Positions 33,660-44,989 of a stretch of DNA of 64,000 nucleotides are shown piece after piece. Position 1 is the first letter of the stretch, and the number at the start of each line of letters is the position of its first letter. The notes under the pieces were generated by a model. The model saw nothing but the letters and a program-made list of their open reading frames with translations. It was not told the DNA's origin and did not search any database. A program made the translations under genes and the position numbers. The DNA lies in assembly GCF_018687715.1 (NCBI RefSeq), contig NC_056765.1, forward strand, positions 25,813,129-25,877,128, given 5' to 3'. The stretch is from Carya illinoinensis. Its lineage: Eukaryota > Streptophyta > Magnoliopsida > Fagales > Juglandaceae.

Positions 33660-35215
33660 TTTAAACGGGATGATTTTGAGCAAAAGAGGGGACTATCCCC
33701 CATCCTTGATACATCCCTACTCCCAAGCCATCGAGCCTTTGCTCGACTGATTTTCAGTCTAGCTTTGGGCGATTTTAGGTAGATGAGCCAGTTCCTCTCC
33801 CATCAGCTACTTCGTCTTGTGCAAGCTATTCTTCTTGCCCTTTAGCTCCGACATGTAGCATTCCCTTGCCATCACTTGTTTGTCAAAAATTACCCCTACA
33901 CCATTCTCTATTAGGAATTTTATCTTTAAATGGTATGTCGAAGTCACCATCTTCAAATGCCCAATTATGGAGTTGTACGAGTAGTGGGCCTTGACCATAA
34001 GGAAGTCCCCCATGGCGGTTGTCGTGAATGTTCTTGGCCGATGGTTACAGGTAGGATTATAGAACCTAGTGGATGCATTGCCTTGCTAGAGAATCGTCTT
34101 AGTGGCATGGGAGAGGCCGTAGTCAATTTTGGTTGATTCCCATTTTGGTGAAGGCCTCCCAGAAGAAGATGTGGGCTGATCTGCCGTTGTCTATCGATAT
34201 CCTCCCAGTCATGCTTGAGTGCACCTTTCGCGGGGTGGTGTCGTTGTCGCCTCTTCTCTCGTGCTACCCCTTCCTTGCCTTGGACTCCTTTTCATGGGCT
34301 TTTGTGCTAGAGCCCCATTTGGACCTACTCATCTGCCACTCTACTTCTGTGCGGCTTGGACCTTTGAGGATATATTCAGCATTGACAAAGTCATCCGCCC
34401 GGTCCATGAAGTCCCGCAAGGTGGCCTGGGTTCTTCTCACTATTTCCACCATGAAAGGGCTCCAGAGCCAGATGCTGCTCAAAAGTGCTGCTAGCATGAT
34501 CTTCTCATCTTGATCATCCATAGTCATTCGCTCTTTGTTGAATCAATACAAATACACCTTCATATTCTCGTCTTCCCACTTTGTCCTCGGGAGGAGATAG
34601 GTAGTCGGGTGCATTCTCTTTTTATTAGCCATAAACTGTGTTAGGAATTGCTGAGCTAACTCTTCAAAGTTGCATATGGAAGTCACAAGGCTTTGAACCA
34701 TTCTCAAGCAAAGCCTTTTAGTGTCAACGAGAATGCTCAGCACGTGATTTTCCTAGAGAAATCGTGCAGCATCATATAGGTCTTGAACATCTCTAGATGT
34801 TCAGTGAAGTCTTTGGACCCATTGTACATCTCTACTTTGGGGGCTCTAAACTTAGGCAAAAGTGGGACTTCCATCACTTTAGCTTTATAAGGGAGGTTTG
34901 TGTTGTTGAGCAGCTAGTCCACGGAAGCCTATCCCCCTATTCTCTTCATCATTTCCTCATATTTTCTCATCAGGTTGCTTAACTCGTTGCTCATCCTCTT
35001 CCATTCTTTGTCTTCTGGCAGTACCCTACCTACATTTTGTAATTCCTCCTCCATCCTGTTCGATCCAGCTTTGTTCGGCACCCTCTCTAAAATCAACATT
35101 TCTCCCGCTGGAGGGCCTCCATGTTTGAGGCCATTTTCTTCACACATTCTTCCATTTATGCAAATCTCCCTTCCATGTTTATCGAAGTAGCTTCCTATCT
35201 AAGTGTTGCTCAGGA
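33660..35215 (-). pseudogene. Ty3/gypsy gag and protease remnant
   Basis: From right to left on the minus strand: a gag N-terminal coiled region (EWKRMSNELSNLMRKYEEMM, 34929-35147); the capsid-like retrotrans_gag segment (YNGSKDFTEHLEMFKTYM near 34840, EELAQQFLTQFMANKKR near 34650, DEKIMLAALLSSIW near 34500); and an aspartic-protease-adjacent block (VKAHYSYNSIIGHL, TSTYHLKIKFLIE, QVMARECYMSELK, 33807-34013). This order and wording fit the Tat/Ogre side of plant gypsy elements. Stops and frame changes are frequent, and reverse transcriptase onward is missing. It is a different family from the element at 1-4086. Confidence 0.82.
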
Positions 35216-35264
35216 TCACATCATAGCTGGTATACCAAAGGCACGGTGATGCTGTTAAATCAAA

Positions 35265-35292
35265 AGAAAATGATCTCATAGACAACACCAAT
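35265..35292 (-). other. decayed gypsy primer-binding site
   Basis: Directly inside the LTR the minus strand reads ATTGGTGTTGTCTATGAGA. This is a recognisable decayed form of the TTGGCGCCGTCTGTGGG type of primer site used by this clade. Confidence 0.55.
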
Positions 35293-35413
35293 TGTTAGGA
35301 TGTGTTTTGTAACCACCAGCTTCGAACCGTACCCTGAACCCTATAAAAGAAATAAAATGGGGTGGTTGGTTGTGTCTGGGACACATCCGATGCTCAAATC
35401 AAAAGACAGTTTC

Positions 35414-35451
<38 letters not shown>

Positions 35452-35862
35452 AGAAGAAGAAGAAGAAGAAGAAGAAGAAGAAAGAGAGTTAGGAATGCAT
35501 ATAGGGTTATCAATCCTTCCCCTTGACCTATGCCTTCTTATTTATACTCTTGTTCCCTAATGGAAGTCTGATCTCCCTATCATTGTAATGATCTCTTTCT
35601 GTTCTTGACAGCATGGCACCACATTTAATGCAACCTTTCTTGTCAGTGATAGGAACTCAACCTTTGGTACTAGCCATTCGATGTTGCATTTAATGCGGCC
35701 AATCAGGTCGGACCTTCCCTCATTAATGTTGCACGTTTGAGAATGTGTCGCACAGTTCTTCTATCCTAGGTCGGCCTAGGTTTCCTCCTCTTCGTTTCCT
35801 GGACCTCTAAGTCATGGGCCTTAGGTTTTGATAAAGTGAGCTGGGCCTCCCTGCTAGTACAA
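35293..35862 (-). repeat. probable 5' LTR of the gypsy gag-protease remnant
   Basis: One end is firm: TGTTAGGATG at 35293, next to the primer site. The other is a guess at ...tagtaca (35862). A minus-strand TATAAATA box lies near 35537-35546. The (GA)n(GAA)n microsatellite at 35417-35483 lies downstream of that TATA box in transcript sense. Confidence 0.5.
35417..35483. repeat. (GA)n(GAA)n microsatellite
   Basis: About 16 GA repeats followed by about 12 GAA repeats. The glutamate/arginine-rich open frame through it is an artefact. Confidence 0.95.
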
Positions 35863-36754
35863 AAACTTCCTACCATTCATTAATTTAAATGCATAGCCCT
35901 AAGTCTAAGCTCAAACTGGAACATCAATTTGATTTCCTCTTACAACTCTATCATCCACTAACTTATAATCTCAATAAACTCAAAAATTAAGCAATCTAGA
36001 CATCAAATTTTTACATTAATCAAGAGCTTAGAGGAACTTACTTAATTTGTAAAGTTAGGAGCTCTTAACACCTTCTCTTGCAACTAGGTAAATTTAGATA
36101 TTGTGATAGCTTGGGGCTTTAAATCGTCGTGTTTGTGCACAAGGATAATGAGAGAAATTAGAATATGAAAGAGAGAGAAAGAGAGGAGAGTCTCGACAGG
36201 GGATGGAGAAGAAGAAGGAAAGTGACCGAATTAATGAGGTCGAAAGAGAGAAGAAAAATTTGAAGTATGAGGTGGCATTAGCTAGGTTTTCCATTCAGTG
36301 CATTTAGTGAGGCACTTACATTGGTAGGGAATAGGTTTATTCTATTGGGCTGCCAAATGTCATTCACTCTCGTCTGCTCTCGACTATCACAAGTATATTA
36401 AGGAAGATTTTTTTTTTTTAATAAGAAATAGTTGTGTATTAGAACTGAATTGGATGAGTTGAGATTATTGTATAAGAGTCGAGTTCTAAAATTTAGTAGA
36501 GCTCGACTTGATTTGTAGAAAATCCAGACCGAGCTCAACTCGAAACTCCAAAGTTGATCAAGATGAGCAATAGGCCGAGGATGAATAAGTAGACCAAGAA
36601 CTAAGAAAAAGAAAAAGAGAGGAGAAATTTGACAGGGCTAAGCAACTTATTTTACAAAGATTCTTGCAGTTAGGATTCTTACCATTGTTGTGGTATATAG
36701 CAACATATAATTGTAAGAAAATCTTGCAAAAATCATGGAGTGTAAACATGTTGT
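35863..36754. other. no gene seen
   Basis: Non-coding DNA with purine-rich stretches (gagagagaaagagagg near 36170) and a T-run at 36409-36418. Short frames lack any conserved wording. Confidence 0.5.
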
Positions 36755-36912
36755 AGTATTTACATCATGCAAAGTTGTAATGATTAGGTAATGATTAAAT
36801 GAAAAAGTTGAAGATTTAAAATTAAAAAATATTTTATGTTTGAGTGATGTTTATAAATGGAATATATAAGAATATATGAGAACAAATATATTCCTAGCCA
36901 AACGGGTCCTTA
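36755..36912. mobile_element. MITE remnant (TTTGGAT/ccaaacggg type)
   Basis: The stretch 'aatgattaaatgaaaaagttg' through 'ggaatatataagaatatatgag' to the end 'ccaaacgggtcc' matches, from memory, the distal half of a very common Fagales MITE. The other half is missing. Confidence 0.45.
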
Positions 36913-36984
36913 GTGGAAGGCTGAAGCACATGACTGAAAAAAAGAAAAAAAAAAAAAAACAGAATCTTCATTACTGACTTAAAA

Positions 36985-37415
36985 TCAATTACAAGGGCCT
37001 TTGTACAATAAAATCAGGTGGAGAATACCACCATACTACAGTGTCATTGATACATTTAGCATGAATAGCAAGTAAACCATGGGCAGCAGCTCCATTTCCT
37101 TCTCTACCAACTTGGGATACTTTATAGAAATCAAAAGACTGGAGCAAGAATTTTATCTCTGCCAGAAAAGGGCCGTGACGAGAACAAAGCATATTCTCTC
37201 CATTTAGACAATCTACAATCCATGAAGAATCACCTTCTAATATAATCTTGGAAAAGCCCATATTGCACACCATCTATAACCCTAGTGCTGCATTGCATGG
37301 CCTCTACGTCATCCACCTCTGCAATAGCTCCTTCATTTTTGCTCAAAGTCATAATAACAATACCCTTTGCATCCCGTAAGATAGCACTAGAAATAGCTTT
37401 AAGTGAATTTTGACT
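36985..37415 (-). pseudogene. LINE 3' scrap: RNase H (RVT_3) domain
   Basis: The minus strand reads AISSAILRDAKGIVI near 37390, then VDDVEAMQ near 37320. After a 1-bp frame change it reads FSKIILEGDSSWIVDCLNGE, EIKFLLQSFDFYKVSQVGRE and a C-terminal AHGLLA. This is the plant-type RNase H found at the end of LINE ORF2. Only this end survives, as in a 5'-truncated insertion. No T-run marks the 3' end, so the poly(A) has been lost or lay elsewhere. A mobile-domain-derived host gene is less likely given the short length. Confidence 0.75.
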
Positions 37416-37420
37416 AGTCC

Positions 37421-37780
37421 CATTTGGACATTGAGTTAAGTTAAGATGAGTTAGGTTCTTTATTACTAGTGATAAGTTGAGATAATGGAGTAAATTTTGT
37501 GAAGCTCACTGAAAATGAGTTTAGATGTATTTGAATATTAGAATTAATTTAGATGTATTTATAAGAAGTTGAAAAAAGTTATAGATCTCGCGTGTAAAAA
37601 AATATTGAATTGAAAAATATTGTGGGTGGGAATTGTGGGTCTCATGTGTAAAAAAATTTTAAATTAAAATAAATTTAATGATTTGAGAGTTAGGTATTTA
37701 AATGTTAGACTCAGTTGAAAATTAAACTGAATTGAATAGATTTCATTCCGTCTAAATTCCAAAATGGTCCTAAAACTCCT
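37421..37780. mobile_element. MITE, ~360 bp
   Basis: The ends are inverted and related: 'cccatttggacattgag' at the left and, read inward from the right, 'gaccattttggaatttagac'. The interior is AT-rich with the phrase 'gtgtaaaaaaat' repeated at about 37594 and 37649. Same style of ends as the MITE-like blocks in the copia copies. Confidence 0.55.
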
Positions 37781-37958
37781 GTCAAAATTCAGCTGCTACA
37801 GGAGGCGCTTGCCATTTCAGAATTTTGTCCTGACACCGGGTCTTCTAACTTAGTGAGAGAAACTCCAGCTTCTCTCTAACCTGAGTTGAGAAGTGTTGTC
37901 TTACTTTAGGTAAGGTTGTCCTCTAATCTGCGCTCTGCTCAGATTGAGAGGGAAGGAG

Positions 37959-39457
37959 ATGACTTCAGCTCTAATTGAACAATGGGGCAAGCTTCGACTT
38001 ACTGAGGCAGAACAGGTGGGGATCCAAGTTGACTTCACAGCAGAGGAAATGATCTCAAAACGAGGCAGAATGTGCCTCTTGGGACTGATAGTGGTGGACA
38101 AGCAAATAAACAGAGAGGCCTTCCAGGGTACAATGGTGAGATTATGGAAGCCACGAGGGGTGGTCCTCTTCAAAACTGTCGGGGACAACTTGTTCTTAAT
38201 AGAGTTCAGTAATGCTCATGACATGAATAAGGTCAAACAAGGGAAGCCATGGACATTTGACCGTAACTTAGTATGCCTCAAGGAGTATGATGGGATGATG
38301 GCACCTAAAGACATAGCATTTGATTCAGAAACATTGTGGATCCAGCTCCACAATATTCCTCTGGGTGGAATGACTAGGCAGGTTGGTGTGAGAATAGGAA
38401 GCAGTATGGGAGAGGTAGTAAATGTGGATGTGGATGAGGAGGGGATAGGTTGGGGCCCTTATTTGTGTGTTCAGGTTAATATTAATATCACACAACCTCT
38501 TATGCGAGGTATTATCAGCTCCTTCAATGGGAGCAAGGTCTGGGTAGCATTCCAATATGAAAGGCTCCCAAGCTTCTGCTTTGGCTGTGGTACAATTAAG
38601 CATGGCATGGCTGGGTGCCCTGAACCTGCAGCAACCAGGTCATTGCATGGCAAACATGAAGCTCAATATGGTGCATGGCTTCGTGCAACCAACCAGAAAG
38701 AAGGCACCAAACTGAGTCCGATTGAGAAGGAGGTACATGGCCATAACCAGGACAGCTACCCAGCAAGAAAGGTTGATGATGATGACGTGGAAACATCGAC
38801 CAACCACACAGGAAAGCAACCTGACACGCCTGTAGCTGTTGCAGAATCACAGGGAGGAACCTCCTTTCCAAGGCCAGACCATGCTCCTGTCAAGTCTGGC
38901 TACAGGAAGGACAGACGTATGGAAAGACCAGGTATGGCTCCAATTACTTTATCAGAGGCTCTTCTAGGGAATGGAACACTACTAGACTTAGTGAAGGGGG
39001 ACCCTTAGATGCCAACTCACCACGGACCCTCGATCCAAAGGACCTACCTTTTGACCAAGGGGAACAAACATCTCATAACCTGAGGAGTATTAGGGTCGAG
39101 GTGATTGAGCAAGCAAAAGGGGCTGGTAATGGCACTGGTGAACAGTATAGAGAGGAAGTAAGGAACCAAGAACATACTCTCGAGGAGATTGACTTCAATA
39201 TACCTCCAAAAGAGCAATCTAGGAAATGGAAGAGAAGGGCCCGAGACATAAGCCTTATGGACCATGATACTTCACTGGACATAGGAGAGAATACAAATGA
39301 TCTGGACACAACTGGCACCCAGACTAGAGGCAGAAACAAAAGGAAGGGGATTATTAAGGAATCAGCTAGGAAAAGAGGGAAAGTGACACTGCAACATGGG
39401 GGGAGAGATACCAAAGGCATGGCAGAGGCTGACTTTCAGCCCTACCAATTCAGATGA
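37959..39457 (+). pseudogene. LINE B ORF1 (DUF4283), one frameshift
   Basis: The ATG at 37959 begins TSALIEQWGKLRLTEAEQ. An upstream in-frame TTG at 37944 is less likely. DUF4283: LFLIEFSNAHDMNKVKQGK, PWTFDRNLVCLKE, LWIQLHNIPLGG. Zinc knuckle: CFGCGTIKHGMAGC near 38585. The frame ends at 39008, just after VKGDP. The +2 frame, open from about 38999 to 39457, continues the protein, so a single-base loss in the G-run at 38993-38998 is the likely break. The C-terminal half is basic (RKWKRRARDI, RGRNKRKGI). The stop overlaps the ORF2 start. Confidence 0.85.
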
Positions 39458-42400
39458 GTATCATAAGCTGGAACTGCCGAGGGCTTGGGAACCCTCGGAC
39501 AGTTAGGATCCTTAACAGGTTGGTTAAGGATAAGTGCCCCAATTTGGTTTTTCTTATGGAAACCAAATGTTCCAAGGCCAGAATTGAGACTATTAAAAGG
39601 TGTATCAAATTTGATAGTTGTTTAGTTGTGGATAGTAAAGGGAGTAGTGGAGGACTGGCCATGCTATGGAAGGATGATGTTGAGGTTCAACTTTTCAACT
39701 TCTCTAGATGGCATATCAGTGTGTATGTTAAAACTAGTGCTAGTGAAACCCCATGGATGCTAACTGGCTTTTATGGCCACCCAATGACATCTAAAAGGGC
39801 ACAGAGCTGGGCCCTTCTAAAAGCCCTGAAACCAACAGCCCCCACAGCATGGATGTGTATAGGTGATTTCAATGAAATCACCAGTCAAAGTGAGAAAATG
39901 GGTGCTTTAATTAGACCCTACAAGCAGCTGGAAGCCTTTCGTGAGGCCATTGAATTTTGTGATCTAACTGGACTCAATACAAGGGGTCTGAAATTTACAT
40001 GGTCAAACAGGAGAAGTGGAAGGGGATTCACAAAGGAAAGACTCGATAGGGGGCTTGCTAATGAAGAATGGAACAGGAGATTTCATAATGCAACATGTAT
40101 GGTGCTCCCTGCAATAAAATCAGATCACTCTCCTCTAGTAATATCATTGGTCAGTAGGTCTTTGGAAAGTGGCAGGAATTTCTCAAGATTCAGGTTTGAA
40201 GCTGCCTGGTCCTTAAAGACAAAATGCACTGCTATTATTCAAGCTGCCTGGTCAAAGGCAACAGGAAGTAGTGGTGCTAGTTCAGTAATCAGTGGCAAAC
40301 TGGCCAACTGCTCCAAGGCACTGCAACATTGGAGTTCAACCCGAAGGAAAGAAGAGCAAGGCTCTCTCAGGCAGAAGATGAAGAGGATTGCTGACCTACA
40401 AGATGATGACATGGGCAACCATGGCCCAACAATCAAACAGCTGCAGGAAGAGGTGGAACAGGCCCTGAATGAAGAAGAACAAAAATGGAAACAAAGGGCT
40501 AAGCAACATTGGTTGAAACATGGTGACAGAAATACTCAATTCTATCACCATCAAGCCAATCAAAGAAGGAAAACAAACTCCATTACACAGATTCTGGACC
40601 AACTTGGGCAGACAGTTGAAGGCAAGAAGGAGATAGTATCGGTTTTTCATGAGTATTTTACTAACATTTTCTCCTCCACAGGTCCATCTGAATTCCAGGA
40701 ATGCCTCCAAGGGATGAACCCCACAGTGACCAACAGTATGAACTCCCAGTTGCTGGCCAAGTTCACAGAACAAGAAGTTAAAGAGGCTGTGTTCCAGATG
40801 AACCCACTTGGATCCCCAGGTCCTGATGGGTTTCCAGCCCATTTTTACCAAACTCAGTGGGAGAACATAGGCAAAGAAACCTGCCAATTTGCTCTTGCCA
40901 TCCTAAACCAAGGTGGTACCTTATCTAGTGTGAATGATACATTCATTTCACTGATACCAAAGGTCAAGAACCCAAAGAGAGTCACGGATTTCAGACCAAT
41001 CAGCCTGTGTAATGTCAGCTACAAAATAGTTGCCAAGGTGTTAGCAAACAGAATTAAGGTTGTTCTTCCTGAGATAATATCAATGAACCAGAGTGCATTT
41101 GTTCCCGGTAGACTCATCACTGATAATGTACTGGTAGCATACGAGACACTCCACTCTATGCAAACAAGAATGAGAGGTAGAGCTGGTTATATGGCACTCA
41201 AGCTAGACATGAGTAAAGCCTATGACCGTGTAGAATGGGACTTCCTTAAAGCTGTTATGGTAAGGATGGGATTTGATCAAAGATTGGTTGGTTTAGTCAT
41301 GGCCTGCATCACCTCAGTTTCCTACTCGATTCTGGTTAATGGAGAGGCCACCCCTTCTTTTAATCCATCAAGAGGAATTAGACAAGGAGACCCCCTCTCT
41401 CCTTATCTTTTTATCATGGTAGCAGAAGCCTTTTCATGCCTTTTGAATCAAGCTGAATTGAAGGGCAGCATCTTGAGTATACCAATTGGAACTGGGCCCA
41501 TTCGTGTTAACCATCTGTTCTTTGCAGATGACAGTTTGCTTTTCTGTAAGGCCAACTCACTGGAGTGGAGCAGGATGCTGTACATACTAGAAGTCTATGA
41601 AAAGGCCTCAGGGCAGGTGATAAACAAGGATAAGACCAGCATCTACTTTAGTAGCAACACTCCAATTGAGATCCAGAACAACATCTTGAACATATCAGGA
41701 GTTAAAGCATCTGGCTCTTTTGAGAAATACCTCGGCCTACCTGCTGTTTTGGGCAGATCCAAAGGGGCAGCCTTCCACTCTCTTATCGATAGGACATGGC
41801 TAAGGATTACAAACTGGAAGACTAAGTTTCTGTCAGCTGCAGGGAAGGAGATTCTTTTGAAGGCTGTCCTACAAGCTATCCCAACTTTCACTATGGGAAT
41901 TTTCATGCTCCCAGTGTCAATATCCAAGAGAATTAACCAACTGTTAAGGAAGTTTTGGTAGGGCTTTGAGGAGGACCACACTAAGGTTCAGTGGGTTAAA
42001 TGGGATCAGCTAAGCCTGAGAAAGGAGAAGGGTGGTCTGGGATTCAGGGACATTAAGAGCTTTAACCTTGCTATGTTGGCAAAACAAAGCTGGCGCCTAC
42101 TTCAAGTTCCAAGCTCACTGCCAGCTCAGATTCTCAAACAGAAGTATTTTCCCAATGGGGCACTCTTGGACTCAATGCTGGGCAGCAGGCCATCCTATAC
42201 ATGGAGGAGCATCCAAAGTGGCCTACAACTCTTAAAGGAGGGACTGGTGTGGAGAATTGGTAATGGGACACGGGTAAACATATGGAAAGACAAATGGATC
42301 CCACAACCTCATACATACAAGATACAATCCATCAAACCTGAGGAAACACCCTTTTCATTAGTAGCTGACCTTATTGACCCGGATTTGAAGCAATGGAAAG

Positions 42401-43542
42401 AACCAGTCATCAACAGCTTGTTCTCTACAAGTGAGGTGGATGCCATCAAGTCTATTCCAATTAGCATAGGAGGTAGAGATGATCAATTAGTGTGGAATGG
42501 TACTAAAAACAGCAAATTCTCAGTCAGCAGTGCCTATCACCTTCAGAGAGAGATGGAATCCAGACTAATGGGGGGGTCCTCATGCATTGACCCTCTCTCT
42601 AGTGTTTGGAAAATCTTGTGGAAGCTGCCAACTACCCCAGCAGTCAGAATGTTCATGTGGAAAGCATGTAGTGAGGCATTACCTACCATGGCAAACTTGA
42701 AAAGAAGACACATTGTCACAGAAAGCTTCTGTCCAGTATGCAAGCTGGAATGTGAGACGACTGAGCATGCTCTTTGGAGCTGTGAGGCTGCGAGGGATGT
42801 GTGGAGTCAGTGCAGGAAAAAGATCCAAAAGCTGAACCTAAACTGTGCTTCATTTAAGGAAACCTGGGGTATTCTTAGTCAGCAACTACCAGGGGAGGAG
42901 CTCATGGAAGTGGCAGTAATATGTCGTTCTCTATGGACCAGAAGAAATGGTTTTATTCATGGTAAGGGTTTTATGCACCCAAACCAGGTCCTAAGCAAAG
43001 CCCTGAATGAAATAGAGGCTTACAAGTCTAGTCGAGACCATCAAAGCTCCAGTCCAGCCAGTCATGGTGAGGGGTCAGCTAGTATATGGATCAAACCCCC
43101 TGCAGGCTACTACAAATTGAACTGGGATGTAGCCATCAACACTGCTCAGGGACTAGTGGGGGTTGGTGCCATTTTGAGAGACCACATGGGAAGAAGCATC
43201 GGTACTATTCAGGCCAGAAGGGAGCTGAATTTGGATCCTTTTAGTGGGGAAGCTTATGCCTTAATGATGAGTGTGGTCTTTTGTAAGGATATTGGTGTTT
43301 CCAGGTTGGTAGTCGAGGGGGATGCAGTACAAGTCATCAGGCTTCTTAATGGCGGTGTTCTTGACTGTAGCTACGGTGGATTGGTGGTGGAAGATGCCAA
43401 GAGGGAGCTGAACTCCTTTGCTACATGGTCAGCAACTCACACGAGGAGGGAAGGCAACAAGGCAGCCCATAGCTTGGCCAGAAATGCTCTTACTCTTTCG
43501 AATGATTTGTTAGATCTTGAGTTTACGCCAGTTTGTATTTAG
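39454..43542 (+). pseudogene. LINE B ORF2, a single nonsense codon
   Basis: One frame of 1363 codons, interrupted only by TAG at 41959-41961. Endonuclease domain, residues 1-230: SWNCRGLGNPRTVR, LMETKC, CIGDFNEITSQ, KSDHSPLVISL. Reverse transcriptase, about residues 450-720: FRPISLCNVSYKIVAKVLAN, NQSAFVPGR, KLDMSKAYDRVEWDF, IRQGDPLSPYLF and the catalytic FADD near 41525. zf-RVT: FCPVCKLECETTEHALWSC near 42730. RNase H: LNWDVAINTAQ, LVVEGDAVQVI, to the end. The TAG stands where relatives have Trp, in the FWW phrase after RT. The codons on both sides look well kept, suggesting a young copy. The stop removes the zinc finger and RNase H, so autonomous activity is unlikely. Confidence 0.94.
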
Positions 43543-43689
43543 CAGATAGTAAGAAGTGAAATGTCTGCAATGTCTTTTTAAGGAAATGAAGTATCTCTTT
43601 TTAAAAAAAAAAAAAAGATAAACTTTTATTTGATTTCAAAGTTCTTTAACTGTGAACAGTCAATAAACTACAATGTAGTCCAATCTTAC

Positions 43690-43890
43690 ATCTTTATGCA
43701 AACTAAACTCATTTAATTACACAGATAAGATGAGATAAAATAAAAGTTAAAAGTAAAATAAAATATTGTTAGAATATAATTTTTATTTTGAAATTTTAAA
43801 AGATTTGAATTTTTTATTATATTTTATATAAAAATTTAGAAAAATTATAATAATTATATGAGATAAAATAAAATGAGATAAAATTCCTGC
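43690..43890. mobile_element. MITE-like AT-rich repeat (agataagatgagata type)
   Basis: The sequence runs from 'agataagatgagataaaat' to 'gagataaaataaaatgag', with an interior 'aatattgttagaatata' and 'tttgaaattttaaaag'. This is the other very common Fagales MITE as I remember it. The ends are related as inverted, GA-rich versus TC-rich, only weakly. Confidence 0.45.
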
Positions 43891-44419
43891 ATCGCTACAT
43901 TCTCTATGCAATAGTTAGGAAAGTTGAGATAAATGCAACATCTTCATACTTCATCATATCCCAAACCACTGAACCCAAGTTGGACTGATTTCCCGTGACT
44001 TTAGTTGAGTGTGTTAGGAGGTGAGCACCATTACTGGATGAGAGAGTTGGGCAACGAACCCGGAAGCCTACTGCGGCCCACGATAAGAGTCATGATCATG
44101 ATTAGATCATGCCAAGCGTTTTCTATTGTTTTCACCTTCGTGACTATGCTAGAGTTTCGAAAAGAAAAATATATTTTTATATTTATATAATCTTTTTTGT
44201 ACGAAGTTTAGATTTTGTTATTTATTTTAATACAGTGGTGTACTGTGCTTTAAGTTCGGATATATATATATATATATGCGCGTGTGTTATTTTTATGAAG
44301 AGTTAATTCAAAAGTTACGATTTATATTTTCAGAATATAAATAAATTATACAAAATAAACTTATAAATTAATATTTTAATAAACTCATCCTGCTCCTGCA
44401 GCCACCACTCTCCCCCCAC

Positions 44420-44425
44420 TATAAG
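44420..44425 (+). promoter_or_regulatory. TATA box of the RALF-like gene
   Basis: TATAAG lies in 'ccactataagtag', 55 bp before the ATG, with a C-rich stretch just upstream. It is well placed for a short 5' UTR of about 25-30 bp. Confidence 0.6.
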
Positions 44426-44480
44426 TAGTAGTACTGCAAACCCTGATCAATCTAATAGAAAGCAGAAAGAGAAAACAAGC

Positions 44481-44906
44481 ATGGTTCAAGTTAGTGTAAA
44501 TAAGGTTACCCCACTACTTGCCTTCCTGCTAGTAATAATGCTGCCCATGATGGCTTTACCTCCTGCTTCGGCTCCAGCTCCTACATCAATGAAGAAAAAC
44601 GACAACGGCACCACCTTCCGCTGCAATAATGGGTTCATGGAGGAGGAGGAGGGGGAGGAGTCCTGCCGCCTTATAGCTAATGACTACTTGGATATGGAGT
44701 TTATGATGGGTTCGGGAATCAGCAGAATGCTCGATGTTAAGCCGCAGTCATCTCCGGTTAAGAAAGCCTTGGATCCAAAGGAAGCTGGATGTGGCCGCAC
44801 AATAAATGGTAAGCCGTATACTCCCTGCTCCTCACAGGACAGGAAAGGCAATCCACCTCCGGAAACTCGTTCCATTTATAAACGAAACCCTCCGAAAAGT
44901 CCTTAA
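44481..44906 (+). CDS. RALF-like secreted peptide precursor
   Basis: Single-exon ORF of 141 codons with ATG at 44481 in the context 'acaagcatggtt'. Residues 1-30 form a signal peptide (hydrophobic PLLAFLLVIMLPMMALPPAS). An acidic propeptide follows with a Cys pair (RCNNGF...ESCRL) and YLDMEFMMGSGISRML, which matches the pro-region phrase before the RALF cleavage site. The mature part contains KKALDPKEAGCGRTINGKPY and TPC, then a basic Pro-rich tail. RALFs are apoplastic hormones acting through FERONIA-type receptor kinases. Odd points: no RRxL-type site is clear, and the second Cys pair of normal RALFs is absent from the tail (Ser and Pro stand where a C-x-x-Y-x-x-C ending might be). It is therefore a divergent RALF-like or related secreted peptide. 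The frame is fully open, with TATA and AATAAA signals. Confidence 0.6.
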   Translation: MVQVSVNKVTPLLAFLLVIMLPMMALPPASAPAPTSMKKNDNGTTFRCNNGFMEEEEGEESCRLIANDYLDMEFMMGSGISRMLDVKPQSSPVKKALDPKEAGCGRTINGKPYTPCSSQDRKGNPPPETRSIYKRNPPKSP

Positions 44907-44970
44907 TCAGGAAATTAGGATAGCACATTTCGAGGAGATCGATGAACAATGTACTAAGCCGTCCCGTTAA

Positions 44971-44976
44971 AATAAA
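44971..44976 (+). terminator. poly(A) signal of the RALF-like gene
   Basis: AATAAA, 64 bp after the stop codon. It is followed by A-rich sequence with another AATAAA at about 45000. Confidence 0.55.
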
Positions 44977-44989
44977 ATACTAAAAAAAA

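Larger units (their letters stand above)
37781..43615 (+). mobile_element. plant LINE (L1 clade), element B
   Basis: Plus-strand LINE with 5' UTR, ORF1 (37959-39457), ORF2 overlapping by 4 bp (39454-43542) and a 14-A tail at about 43602-43615. I could not find a target duplication: the flank after the tail (gataaacttttatttg) has no match near 37780, so the 5' end is approximate. It belongs to the same broad family as element A (shared SWNCRGLGNPRTVR start) but differs at most positions. Confidence 0.9.

Noticed and set aside
35300..35560. Glu/Arg-repeat open frame
   Set aside because: Translation of the (GA)n(GAA)n microsatellite in the LTR.
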